7,522 nucleotides of DNA. It comes from CBCYMI01 sp965183855. GTDB lineage: Bacteria > Pseudomonadota > Alphaproteobacteria > Caulobacterales > Maricaulaceae. The stretch lies in the NCBI GenBank assembly GCA_965183855.1, contig CBCYMI010000019.1, forward strand, positions 1-7,522. The letters are read 5' to 3'. The position numbers were made by a program, and so were the translations under genes. Positions 1 through 6,490 of this stretch are shown here, piece after piece. Every line of letters begins with the position of its first letter. Positions within the stretch are counted from its first letter, which is position 1. The notes beneath the pieces are model-generated. The model was not told where the DNA came from, made no database searches, and saw nothing but the letters and a program-made list of their open reading frames with translations.

Positions 1-10
1 TCATTTAAAA

Positions 11-54
11 TTGGTACTTTGAGAATTTTCAATGGGTATTTTAAGAATTTTCAA
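11..54. repeat. Two tandem copies of a 22-bp repeat
   Basis: Bases 11-32 and 33-54 are adjacent copies of one 22-bp unit, matching at 19 of 22 positions; both end in AGAATTTTCAA. There is no reading frame here. Multiple short repeats near an end are known for some insertion sequences, for example the IS21 family. A window or contig edge at such a place would fit a mobile-element end, but no transposase is visible, so that identity is only a guess. Confidence 0.6.
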
Positions 55-175
55 AAAAAAATACTTTTATAAAACAAAGGCTTACAAGTAGTTTTTTGAC
101 TCGTAACACTACACTAACTTAATATTAACAGATATATTAACACTAGGGCTAATGTGTATAACCTTTGAAGGCGGG

Positions 176-219
176 TAAAATAATAAGCAAAAATAATACA
201 TAAAATAACAAGCAAAAAT
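176..219. repeat. 19-bp direct repeat, two copies 25 bp apart
   Basis: Bases 176-194 and 201-219 are the same 19-bp sequence, TAAAATAAyAAGCAAAAAT, differing at one base (T/C). The copies start 25 bp apart. They lie in the non-coding, AT-rich left flank. Function is unknown; this could be a decayed element end or simple low-complexity duplication. Confidence 0.5.
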
Positions 220-258
220 TGAATGTCCATAAATTAATCAACAAAAAATACCTACCCT

Positions 259-556
259 TCATTCGCTAACGCTCATTTCGTCCATTTCCATGAAATGCCT
301 TAACTGTGCTTTTGCTATATCAGCATATAGGCTTGAAAGCCACAGCTTTTGCTTGACCAATCAAGCTATCTTCTGCTCCTTGTAAGCGGAGTATTTGGAT
401 GTTCTGGTATGTTAAAATATTACCCATAGATTCCCCCACCGCTGAAAGCAAAACCATGTAACGTATATCATCTGAAATGATACTGGCAATAGTACCTTCA
501 CTATAACCAACAAGACCAATGGCTTTGGCATTAATTTCAGGAAGGTTTTTTAAATA
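259..556 (-). pseudogene. Alpha/beta hydrolase remnant, truncated and frameshifted
   Basis: Read on the minus strand from 556, the frame gives YLKNLPEINAKAIGLVGYSEG and continues with TIASIISDD and YMVLLSAVG up to a TGA at 320-322. The G-Y-S-E-G segment is the nucleophile elbow (GxSxG) of serine alpha/beta hydrolases, and the following hydrophobic strand matches the family pattern IGL-GHSEGG ... VLLAGPG. Just before the TGA, a one-base shift continues a plausible family sequence (IYADIAKAQLRHFMEMD) to a second stop at 259-261. A TAA at 557-559 cuts the frame off directly upstream, and there is no room for the missing N-terminal half before the 3' end of gmk. The C-terminal part with the catalytic His is also missing. 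It is therefore a fragment of a hydrolase gene, not a functional one. The exact subfamily cannot be told. Confidence 0.6.
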
Positions 557-596
557 TTAATCTGATTGTCAACTAGATTAGTTAATCATTAAGGGG

Positions 597-1250
597 TTAA
601 ATATTTTGATCCGTCATTTTATGTACAAAGTCTTGTATCCATCCTTGTCGATGTCTACGCAATCGTTCTACTTCAATAATTGAGTACAATTTATTTAGAG
701 TATCTTCAAAACAATCATTCATTAAGATATAATCATATTCTGCCCAATGACTCATTTCACTAATTGCCTCCTTCATACGATTTTTAATTACTGATCCATG
801 ATCTTCTGCCCTTTTTTTCAATCTCTTTTCCAAAATAAAAAAACTTGGAGGAAGAACAAATACTTTAACTAAATTATCTGCTCCAGTTTGAGATAATTGC
901 TGAGCTCCTTGCCAATCAATATCAAATAAAACATCATGACCAGAGGCTAATTCTTTTTCTACATTCGATTTTGGGGTTCCATATTGATTACCAAAAACAG
1001 TTGCTGTTTCTAAAAATAATTCCTTATTCTTATAATCTTGAAACAATTCTTGGCTAACAAAAAAATAATCCTTACCGTCTATCTCTGTTAATCTTGGAGA
1101 ACGTGTTGTCATTGAAACAGAGAGTTTAATATCCTTATATAATTCTAAAATAGCCTTTGATAAAGAGGTTTTTCCTGCACCAGAAGGACTAGAAAGAACT
1201 AACATTAACCCTCTACGATTTTTAATGTATAAAGAATTTTGATGTTTCAT
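597..1250 (-). CDS. gmk: Guanylate kinase
   Basis: Cytosolic enzyme that phosphorylates GMP to GDP with ATP, essential for making GTP and dGTP. The 217-residue length is normal. The P-loop is SSPSGAGKT at residues 20-28. The GMP-binding segment SMTTRSPR follows at 46-53, with R50, R53 and Y62 in the expected places. The family signatures VFGNQYGTPKS (85-95) and FDIDWQGAQQ (109-118) are intact, and the basic lid region lies near 140-165. The ATG at 1250 is preceded by GAAGG (1261-1265) with a 10-base spacer, which supports this start. It adds about 10 residues before the first strand compared with a start at M16, which is the alternative. The gene lies 85 bp after the mltG stop and is probably the last gene of the same transcript. 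In many alphaproteobacteria a yicC gene sits between mltG and gmk; none is present here. Confidence 0.96.
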   Translation of the reverse strand: MKHQNSLYIKNRRGLMLVLSSPSGAGKTSLSKAILELYKDIKLSVSMTTRSPRLTEIDGKDYFFVSQELFQDYKNKELFLETATVFGNQYGTPKSNVEKELASGHDVLFDIDWQGAQQLSQTGADNLVKVFVLPPSFFILEKRLKKRAEDHGSVIKNRMKEAISEMSHWAEYDYILMNDCFEDTLNKLYSIIEVERLRRHRQGWIQDFVHKMTDQNI

Positions 1251-1335
1251 AAATCAATAACCTTCAGAATTGAAATTTTGATCTTAATCCTCGTCAGATA
1301 GATCATCTCTTTTATACCCTTTATTTCTACCCCAT

Positions 1336-2301
1336 TTATTGTGTCTTGTGAGCACGCTCTATTTTTCTCCATTTTCTGACATTTTCAAGGTGTGTTTTGT
1401 ATTTTTTTGAAAAAAAATGTCCACCTTTTCCATTTGCAACAAAATAAAGATAATCGCTTTTTGCAGGATTAATAGCTGCCTTTAGAGAATCCAAACCAGG
1501 GTTACAAATCGGAGTTTCTGGCAATCCCTTAATAAGATAAGTATTCCAGTTTGAAAATTGCTTTAATTCTGACTTTAATAATCCTCTATTCAGTTTCTTT
1601 CCTTTCGTCAATCCATAAATTACACTTGGATCACTCTCAAGACGCATGCCTTTTTTTAGACGATTAATAAAAACAGAAGAAATTAAAGCACGCTCTTCCA
1701 GCTTTCCTGTCTCTTTTTCAATTATAGAAGCTAAAATAATCATTTCTTCAGGAGTTTTAAAAGGTAAATCTTTCTTTTGAGCTTCTTGCCATAATATGTC
1801 AATATACTCCTTTTGGGCATTCTTCATTCGCTCAAAAACTGAATAAATACTTGAGCCAGATTTTATATGATAGGTATTTGGTAAATATCTTCCTTCTTCA
1901 GGTGAAAAATGAGAATGATCTTCAATTAAATCAGACTCTTGTCGAAGAAGTTGATAAATTTCCATGCTTGTTAGCCCTTCTGGAACCGTGACAGAAATAA
2001 TATTTACTTCCCCTGATTTCAGTTTTTGATAAATATCTTCCATACTAGCATAAGCTGGAATTCTATATTGACCTGCCTGTAATTTGTCACCATCTTGGCG
2101 AATTCTCAACATCCACTCAAAAACCCAATCTTGTCGAATCATACCTTTTTCTTCAAGTTTTGCTGAAATCGTTTTTAAGTTCATTCCTTTTATAATCTGT
2201 ACTTCTTTTTCCTGTTTTAAAGGTCCAGGATTTGTAAAACTGGATAAAAACCAATAGAAAACACCCATCCCTATCACAATCATTAGTGAAATGAAAATCA
2301 A
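1336..2301 (-). CDS. mltG: Endolytic murein transglycosylase MltG (YceG-like)
   Basis: Inner-membrane lytic transglycosylase that cuts nascent glycan strands in the periplasm and so helps set their length. As read here it is 321 residues, beginning with the TTG at 2299-2301. A hydrophobic helix (about residues 1-19) is followed by a small LysM-like domain (about 33-100), the linker VTVPEGLTSMEIYQLL, and the YceG catalytic domain. The catalytic glutamate is E195 in ASIIEKETG (191-199). The conserved FINRLKKGMRLESDPSVIYGL (211-231) and the C-terminal TPICNPGLDSLKAAINPA and YLYFVANGKGGHFFS segments are complete. The TTG has no Shine-Dalgarno sequence, and it starts inside the membrane helix without any cytoplasmic positive residues. 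The real N-terminus is probably encoded in another frame at 2302-2389 (see that entry), giving about 350 residues. The enzyme identity is certain; the start is not. Confidence 0.93.
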   Translation of the reverse strand: MIFISLMIVIGMGVFYWFLSSFTNPGPLKQEKEVQIIKGMNLKTISAKLEEKGMIRQDWVFEWMLRIRQDGDKLQAGQYRIPAYASMEDIYQKLKSGEVNIISVTVPEGLTSMEIYQLLRQESDLIEDHSHFSPEEGRYLPNTYHIKSGSSIYSVFERMKNAQKEYIDILWQEAQKKDLPFKTPEEMIILASIIEKETGKLEERALISSVFINRLKKGMRLESDPSVIYGLTKGKKLNRGLLKSELKQFSNWNTYLIKGLPETPICNPGLDSLKAAINPAKSDYLYFVANGKGGHFFSKKYKTHLENVRKWRKIERAHKTQ

Positions 2302-2389
2302 AAAAAACCATATAAAAAGAAAAAAAACGAGGCGTTAAGCCAGGTTTTTTTTGAGGTTCTTTTTCCTGACCAGATTCTACATGTTTCAT
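2302..2389 (-). other. mltG: Probable out-of-frame 5' part of mltG (frameshift at A/T runs)
   Basis: From an ATG at 2387-2389 the minus strand encodes MKHVESGQEKEPQKKPGLTPRFF, a hydrophilic, lysine/arginine-rich segment typical of the cytoplasmic tail before a single membrane helix. It then runs into two homopolymers of eight A on the plus strand (2320-2327 and 2300-2307). Downstream, the mltG frame is one base off. Losing one base in either run would join this segment to LIFISLMIVIGMGVFYWF and make one continuous 350-residue MltG. In the mltG frame itself a TAA lies just upstream (within 2334-2338), so that frame cannot be extended directly. The ATG has only a distant purine-rich AGGAAA, about 15 bases away, so its ribosome binding is weak. 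The causes possible are sequencing error, true mutation, or slippage. Confidence 0.6.
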
Positions 2390-2455
2390 GTCTAAATAAT
2401 TAATTTCCTATTCCAATTATTTTTCTTAAAAATTATTCCAATAGCCTCTTGAGAC

Positions 2456-2474
2456 ATTTTATTTTAAATAAAAT
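2456..2474. repeat. 19-bp AT-only palindrome between fabF and mltG
   Basis: ATTTTATTT and AAATAAAAT are perfect inverted 9-bp arms around a single T. The site lies in the 171-bp spacer between the fabF stop and the mltG start. A stem of A-U pairs without a following U-run on the minus strand is a poor terminator, so a DNA-binding site or chance in AT-rich sequence is more likely. The rest of the spacer shows no clear promoter. Confidence 0.4.
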
Positions 2475-2560
2475 AAACACTAAAAAATGCAAATCATATA
2501 TAAAATTTCTACCTGACTAAAAATCTGTTAGTTTAAAAGATGTGTTCTAATCAAAAAAAG

Positions 2561-3865
2561 CTATCTATCCAAAACAGAGAAAATAAGAGAAACATTTGTA
2601 CCGCCAAATCCAAATGAATTGCTCATAGCTTTTTGTATTTTGGTAGACCTTACCTCTCCTGGAATTAAGTCAATTCTGGTTTCAAAATCAGACTTTTCTA
2701 GATTATATGTCGCAGGTAAAATACCCTCTTGAAGAGATTTAATTGTAAAAATGGCTTCAACAGCCCCTGCTGCACCCAATAAATGTCCAATAGATGATTT
2801 TGTTGAAGACATTAATAATTTTTTTACATGGTCTTCAAAAACTGTTTCTACAGCTCGAACTTCTATACGATCACCAACAGGGGTAGATGTTCCATGTGCA
2901 TTAATATAATCTATCTGGTTAGACTCAAATCCTGAATCTTCAAGAGCAGACCGCATCGCTCTGATCGCACCATTCCCATCTTCAGCAGGACTCGTAATAT
3001 GATGTGCATCTCCAGATAAACCATACCCATTGACTTCACCATATATCTTAGCATTTCTAGCTTTTGCATGCTCATATTCTTCCAAAACAAGAATACCTGC
3101 CCCCTCTCCCATTACAAACCCATCTCGTCCTTGATCAAACGGTCTTGAAGCTTGTGTTGGCGTATCATTATAATTTGTTGACAGAGCTCTACATGCAGTA
3201 AATCCAGCAATTCCCAACCGACAAATCGCGGCTTCTGAACCTCCTGCAATCATAACATCAGCATCACCATAGGCAATGAGTCTCGAAGCATCACCGATTG
3301 CATGCGCACTCGTTGCACAAGCAGTTACAACTGAATGATTAGGTCCTTTAAATCCATATCGAATAGATACATGACCAGAAGCTAGATTAATTAACATGGA
3401 TGGAATAGTAAAAGGACCAAGACGTCTTGGTCCTTTTTCACATAAATCAACACTTGCCTGATAGACGGTTTCTAGCCCACCTATTCCAGATCCAATCATT
3501 ACTCCTGTTCGCTCACAAGCATGATGATCTTCTTGCTCAGGCTGCCATTTTGAGTCCCAGATAGCTTCATCTGCTGCTGCAATGGCATAGAGAATAAATG
3601 TATCTATACGTCTGCGTTCTCTTAAAGATAGATAATTATCGGGATTAAACCATCCAGATACTTCTTCCTGATTTGAAGTTTGATCTATTTTTTGATCAAC
3701 AACTGGAATCTGGCACGCAATTTTGCATGCCAGATCAGAAACATCAAATTTCTCAATCCTGCCTGCTCCTGATTTTCCTGATATCAAGCGAGACCAAGAA
3801 TAATCAACGCCTGTTCCCAATGGGCTAACAAGACCAAGACCTGTAATAACAACGCGACGCTTCAT
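2561..3865 (-). CDS. fabF: Beta-ketoacyl-ACP synthase II
   Basis: Condensing enzyme of type II fatty-acid synthesis in the cytosol: it joins malonyl-ACP to the acyl chain with loss of CO2, and FabF forms usually support the C16 to C18 step. The 434 residues contain the full thiolase-fold Cys-His-His set: C183 in TACATSAHAIGDA, H324 in NAHGTSTPVGD, and H361 in KSSIGHLLGAAGAVE, with K356 just before it. The C-terminal SNSFGFGGTN (415-424) is intact. It is about 20 residues longer than E. coli FabF, mainly around residues 52-78 before the RRRIDTF segment. Alphaproteobacterial FabF proteins usually carry an insertion there. The ATG starts 12 bp after the acpP stop with no clear Shine-Dalgarno sequence, so translation is probably coupled to acpP. 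FabB is excluded by gene context and overall similarity; confidence is high. Confidence 0.96.
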   Translation of the reverse strand: MKRRVVITGLGLVSPLGTGVDYSWSRLISGKSGAGRIEKFDVSDLACKIACQIPVVDQKIDQTSNQEEVSGWFNPDNYLSLRERRRIDTFILYAIAAADEAIWDSKWQPEQEDHHACERTGVMIGSGIGGLETVYQASVDLCEKGPRRLGPFTIPSMLINLASGHVSIRYGFKGPNHSVVTACATSAHAIGDASRLIAYGDADVMIAGGSEAAICRLGIAGFTACRALSTNYNDTPTQASRPFDQGRDGFVMGEGAGILVLEEYEHAKARNAKIYGEVNGYGLSGDAHHITSPAEDGNGAIRAMRSALEDSGFESNQIDYINAHGTSTPVGDRIEVRAVETVFEDHVKKLLMSSTKSSIGHLLGAAGAVEAIFTIKSLQEGILPATYNLEKSDFETRIDLIPGEVRSTKIQKAMSNSFGFGGTNVSLIFSVLDR

Positions 3866-3877
3866 AGTTGAAATTCG

Positions 3878-4129
3878 TTATGTGTTTTCAGTAATATATT
3901 TAATCGTATCTCCAACCGTTGAAATTCTTTCTGCCATATTATCAGGAATTTCAATATCAAACTCTTCTTCAAATGCCATTAGCATTTCTGCATTATCAAG
4001 ACTATCTGCTCCAAGATCATCACCAAATTTCTTATCTTCAGTTAATGTCTCAACTTTTTCAATATCCAGATGCTCTGCAATGATTTTCTTTACACGATCC
4101 GAAATATCCGGCGAAATTTTAGTAGCCAT
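3878..4129 (-). CDS. acpP: Acyl carrier protein
   Basis: Small acidic carrier (83 residues) that holds fatty-acyl intermediates on a 4'-phosphopantetheine arm. The arm attaches at S43 in the GADSLD motif (40-45), followed by the usual recognition helix NAEMLMAFEEEFDIEIPD. It is the shared substrate carrier for FabD, FabG and FabF encoded next to it. The ATG is supported by GAGAGG at 4134-4139, only 4 bases from the start. The 260-bp spacer upstream is long for an operon and holds a candidate promoter, which fits the high amounts of ACP that cells need. Length and motif are normal and nothing seems broken. Confidence 0.97.
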   Translation of the reverse strand: MATKISPDISDRVKKIIAEHLDIEKVETLTEDKKFGDDLGADSLDNAEMLMAFEEEFDIEIPDNMAERISTVGDTIKYITENT

Positions 4130-4133
4130 AAAA

Positions 4134-4139
4134 CCTCTC
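4134..4139 (-). promoter_or_regulatory. Ribosome binding site of acpP
   Basis: GAGAGG on the minus strand with a 4-base spacer to the acpP ATG. It is among the clearest Shine-Dalgarno sequences in the window, although the spacing is short. Confidence 0.6.
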
Positions 4140-4293
4140 TTTAAATTATCTTTGTTAAACCATAATGATCTTAGTTACGACCAATATCTGAAAGCTGTTA
4201 TCTGAAATAAATGCAACAGACAGTCAGACTTTACTTGCCTTTATGGTTATAAACACAATAATGTTTTAGTTAGAATTAACACTATTTGCTCTT

Positions 4294-4322
4294 AACATAA
4301 AGCCAAACAAAATTTTTATCAA
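4294..4322 (-). promoter_or_regulatory. Candidate sigma-70 promoter for acpP
   Basis: TTGATA at 4317-4322 matches the -35 consensus at 5 of 6 bases, and TATGTT at 4294-4299 matches the -10 at 4 of 6, with a 17-bp spacer. Transcription would start near 4287 and leave a leader of about 157 bases before acpP. The spacer between fabG and acpP (4130-4389) has no reading frame, which makes an internal promoter a reasonable explanation. In AT-rich DNA such matches also arise by chance. Confidence 0.4.
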
Positions 4323-4389
4323 TTCGTCATTTTAAAAAGCATATCCCAAATAGCACACTTATTTTTAAAAGACCAGTGTTAAAATATGA

Positions 4390-5130
4390 TTATACCATTA
4401 ACATCCCACCATTCACATGAAGTGTTTGACCTGTAATATAACTAGCCTCTTTGGAAGCAAGGTATAAAACAGCATGAGCAACATCTTTTGCATCCCCTAT
4501 CCTTGTCATTGGGATTTGCTGTAAGATCTGTTCTTGCTGAGTTTCATTCAATTGATCTGTCATTGGAGATTTTATAAAACCAGGTGCAATCGTATTTACC
4601 GTAATTCCACGATTGGCTACTTCCTTTGCTAAAGATTTTGCAAATCCAATCATGCCTGCTTTTGAGGCAGCATAATTCGCCTGACCTGGATTTCCAGAAA
4701 CACCTACAATAGATGAAATTCCGATAATGCGTCCATATTTCTGCTTCATCATAGATCTTAACAAGGATTTTGCCAATATAAAATAAGATGTTAAATTAAC
4801 ATTTAAAACCGTTTGCCAATCTTCTTCTTTCATACGCATTAACAAACCATCTTTTGTAATTCCAGCATTGGAAATAAAAATATCTATAGAGCCATCAAGC
4901 TTTTCAGCAGCCTGCTTTGCTAAAGCAGAAACAGCATGAAGATCTGAAAGATTACAAGGGCACGCATAAACACGCTCTTTTAGAGAATCTACCAAATTCT
5001 GTAATTTCTCTTCTCTTGTTCCAGAAATCGCAATTTTAGCACCCTGATTGTGTAATTTACGTAAAATCTCTTCACCCAAGCCTCCTGTTGCGCCTGTCAA
5101 TAAAACCCGTTTACCTGTTAAATCCAACAT
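4390..5130 (-). CDS. fabG: 3-oxoacyl-ACP reductase
   Basis: Short-chain dehydrogenase that reduces beta-ketoacyl-ACP to beta-hydroxyacyl-ACP with NADPH, the first reduction of each elongation cycle. The 246 residues show the cofactor motif TGATGGLG at 12-19, the structural motif SNAG at 87-90 (the common form is NNAG), N112, and the catalytic S140, Y153 and K157 (YAASK). The segments NTIAPGFIKSPMTD (179-192) and YITGQTLHVNGGM (231-243) are typical of FabG. The start ATG has AAGAG about 7 bases upstream. It lies 49 bp after fabD and is probably co-transcribed with it. Its place between fabD and acpP makes FabG much more likely than another dehydrogenase of this large family. Confidence 0.96.
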   Translation of the reverse strand: MLDLTGKRVLLTGATGGLGEEILRKLHNQGAKIAISGTREEKLQNLVDSLKERVYACPCNLSDLHAVSALAKQAAEKLDGSIDIFISNAGITKDGLLMRMKEEDWQTVLNVNLTSYFILAKSLLRSMMKQKYGRIIGISSIVGVSGNPGQANYAASKAGMIGFAKSLAKEVANRGITVNTIAPGFIKSPMTDQLNETQQEQILQQIPMTRIGDAKDVAHAVLYLASKEASYITGQTLHVNGGMLMV

Positions 5131-5179
5131 AATATCTCTTTCTCTGGTTTAAAATCATAAAAAATCAGTTCATATCCTG

Positions 5180-6136
5180 TTATATATATGATTTTAGAAT
5201 GCTTTCAATCTGTTCACACTCTGTCAAACTCACCCCTTTTGTAGATTTTGAAATTCGTTTTAGCATTTGGGTTAACACTTTACCAGCCCCACATTCAATA
5301 AATAAATCAACACCATGATCAACCATATATTGTATACTTTCACGCCATCTTACCCGATTCGCTATTTGTTCAACTAAATATTGTCTAATGCGTTCTGGAT
5401 CTTCTATTGCTGTTGCCTTAACATTAACAATCAAGGGGATTATTGGTCGTTCAATTCTGGTTTCTGATAACACTAATTTCATTTCATCTGCGGCAGGCTG
5501 CATCATAGAGCAATGAAATGGAGCAGAAACAGGCAATATAACGGCTTTTTTAATTCCTGAATTTTTTGCCTGACTAACTAAAGCTTTAATCGCTGTTTTC
5601 TGACCAGATACGACAATCTGACCAATCGCATTATCATTCGCAATTTCACAAATGCCATCTTGTTCTTTACACAATTCTTCTGCACGATCTGCTTCAACGC
5701 CTAATAAGGCTGCCATTGCACCTTCTCCAACCAGGACAGCTTTCTGCATTGCCTTGCCTCTTAAGCGCAAAAGTCTCGCGCCATCTAAAATAGACAAACT
5801 TTTAGCTGCGGTTAAAGCTGAATATTCACCTAAAGAATGTCCTGCAACAAACGAAATACGATGAAGGTCAAATCCAAATTCCTTTTCCAATACTGCCAAA
5901 ATTGCACAAGAAACTGCAAAAATAGCAGGCTGGGTATTTTCTGTTAAATTTAATTCAGCCTCCTTACCATACCAAATAAGATCAGAAAGCCTGATATTTA
6001 AAGCTTCATCAATTTCTTTAAAAACATCCATTGCAGAAGAATATCGATCTGCAAAATCCTTACCCATGCCAATAAATTGACTGGCCTGACCTGGAAAAAT
6101 AAATGCTATTTTCGGTTTTAAAGGTAGATTTTCCAA
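5180..6136 (-). CDS. fabD: Malonyl-CoA:ACP transacylase
   Basis: Transfers malonate from malonyl-CoA to AcpP, supplying the two-carbon donor for chain growth. The 318 residues have FPGQASQ (14-20) forming the oxyanion region, the nucleophile S101 in GHSLGEYSAL (99-108), the carboxylate-binding R126 in RLRGKAMQ (124-131), and the catalytic H208 in SAPFHCSMM (204-212). Translation begins with TTG at 6134-6136. This start is well supported: AGGAG lies 7 bases upstream, and the in-frame codons before it contain no ATG. It is the first gene of the fatty-acid cluster, 47 bases downstream of a predicted transcription start. Length and motifs are normal. Because TTG reduces initiation, amounts may be set partly at translation. 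Confidence 0.96.
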   Translation of the reverse strand: MENLPLKPKIAFIFPGQASQFIGMGKDFADRYSSAMDVFKEIDEALNIRLSDLIWYGKEAELNLTENTQPAIFAVSCAILAVLEKEFGFDLHRISFVAGHSLGEYSALTAAKSLSILDGARLLRLRGKAMQKAVLVGEGAMAALLGVEADRAEELCKEQDGICEIANDNAIGQIVVSGQKTAIKALVSQAKNSGIKKAVILPVSAPFHCSMMQPAADEMKLVLSETRIERPIIPLIVNVKATAIEDPERIRQYLVEQIANRVRWRESIQYMVDHGVDLFIECGAGKVLTQMLKRISKSTKGVSLTECEQIESILKSYI

Positions 6137-6143
6137 TTCTGAA

Positions 6144-6148
6144 CTCCT
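6144..6148 (-). promoter_or_regulatory. Ribosome binding site that fixes the TTG start of fabD
   Basis: AGGAG on the minus strand, 7 bases before TTG. The spacing is optimal, and no ATG or GTG is placed as well, so this site decides the start codon. Confidence 0.65.
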
Positions 6149-6189
6149 ATTTCTATCTCATCTCTTACATAGTATCGAAGTTTATATTA

Positions 6190-6219
6190 TTTCTAGCAAA
6201 TATTGGGTTTTTCTGTCAA
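6190..6219 (-). promoter_or_regulatory. Predicted promoter of the fabD-led cluster
   Basis: A perfect -35 TTGACA (6214-6219) and a -10 TAGAAA (6190-6195, 4 of 6) are separated by 18 bp. Transcription would start near 6183, about 47 bases before fabD. It probably drives fabD and fabG, and in part acpP, fabF, mltG and gmk. A 10-bp palindrome, AGATATATCT (6250-6259), lies about 30 bp upstream of the -35 and could be a regulator site, though it may be chance. Confidence 0.5.
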
Positions 6220-6343
6220 AATCCTGTTCAGAATAATTAAAAAAATATCAGATATATCTAAAATATTTATACTAAAATAAAGTCTGAATAAAACGCTATC
6301 TAAAAAGATAAAAAAACATTCAAAACAGATAAAATTTTAAATC

Positions 6344-6421
6344 TGGTCGGAGCGGCCGGATTTGAACCAGCGACCCCTGGTCCCCCAGACCAGTGCGCTA
6401 ACCTGGCTGCGCCACGCTCCG
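6344..6421 (-). tRNA. tRNA-Pro (GGG)
   Basis: The minus strand folds as a complete cloverleaf. The acceptor stem is CGGAGCG with CGCTCCG. The D stem is GCGC/GCGC with the loop AGCCAGGTTA. The anticodon stem is CTGGT/ACCAG with the 7-base loop CTGGGGG. The variable loop is GGGTC, and the T stem is GCTGG/CCGGC with the loop TTCAAAT. The loop places anticodon GGG at 34-36, which reads CCC and CCU proline codons. Discriminator A and CCA are encoded (6344-6347). With CCA it is 78 bases. It lies between the MerR-type gene and fabD in the same orientation. Confidence 0.97.
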
Positions 6422-6461
6422 AATTTGATATTTTTGATTAAATCACCTCATATTTAAGCTT

Positions 6462-6490
6462 GTTATATAGAGCCAATACTCAAACAGCAA
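6462..6490 (-). promoter_or_regulatory. Candidate promoter of tRNA-Pro
   Basis: TTGCTG (6485-6490) and TATAAC (6462-6467, 5 of 6 to the -10 consensus) are 17 bp apart. Transcription would begin about 33 bases before the tRNA 5' end. The -35 match is weak, and no GC-rich discriminator, as often found at stable-RNA promoters, is seen. Confidence 0.35.

Noticed and set aside
1..240. CRISPR array from the short repeats on the left
   Set aside because: Only two copies of each repeat exist, the units are contiguous or 6 bp apart, and there are no spacers or cas genes.
558..580. Terminator after gmk (TAATCT/AGATTA stem)
   Set aside because: Six AT-rich pairs with an 11-base loop and no clean U-run on the minus strand; it cannot be told from chance.
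2153..2301. Continuation of the 78-codon frame past the mltG frameshift point
   Set aside because: Beyond the A/T runs this frame only shadows mltG one base off. Only its first part (2302-2389) seems meaningful.
3882..4205. Plus-strand open frame of 107 codons over acpP
   Set aside because: It is antisense to the complete and well-conserved acpP, has a serine/isoleucine-rich composition typical of shadow frames, and matches no family I recognise.
5652..5864. Plus-strand open frame of 70 codons inside fabD
   Set aside because: It lies antisense to the catalytic core of fabD; its sequence looks like a complement of conserved codons, not a protein.
6310..6345. Terminator after tRNA-Pro (CAGAT/ATCTG stem with following T-runs)
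   Set aside because: The stem is only five pairs with a 10-base loop and overlaps the encoded CCA end; too weak to call.
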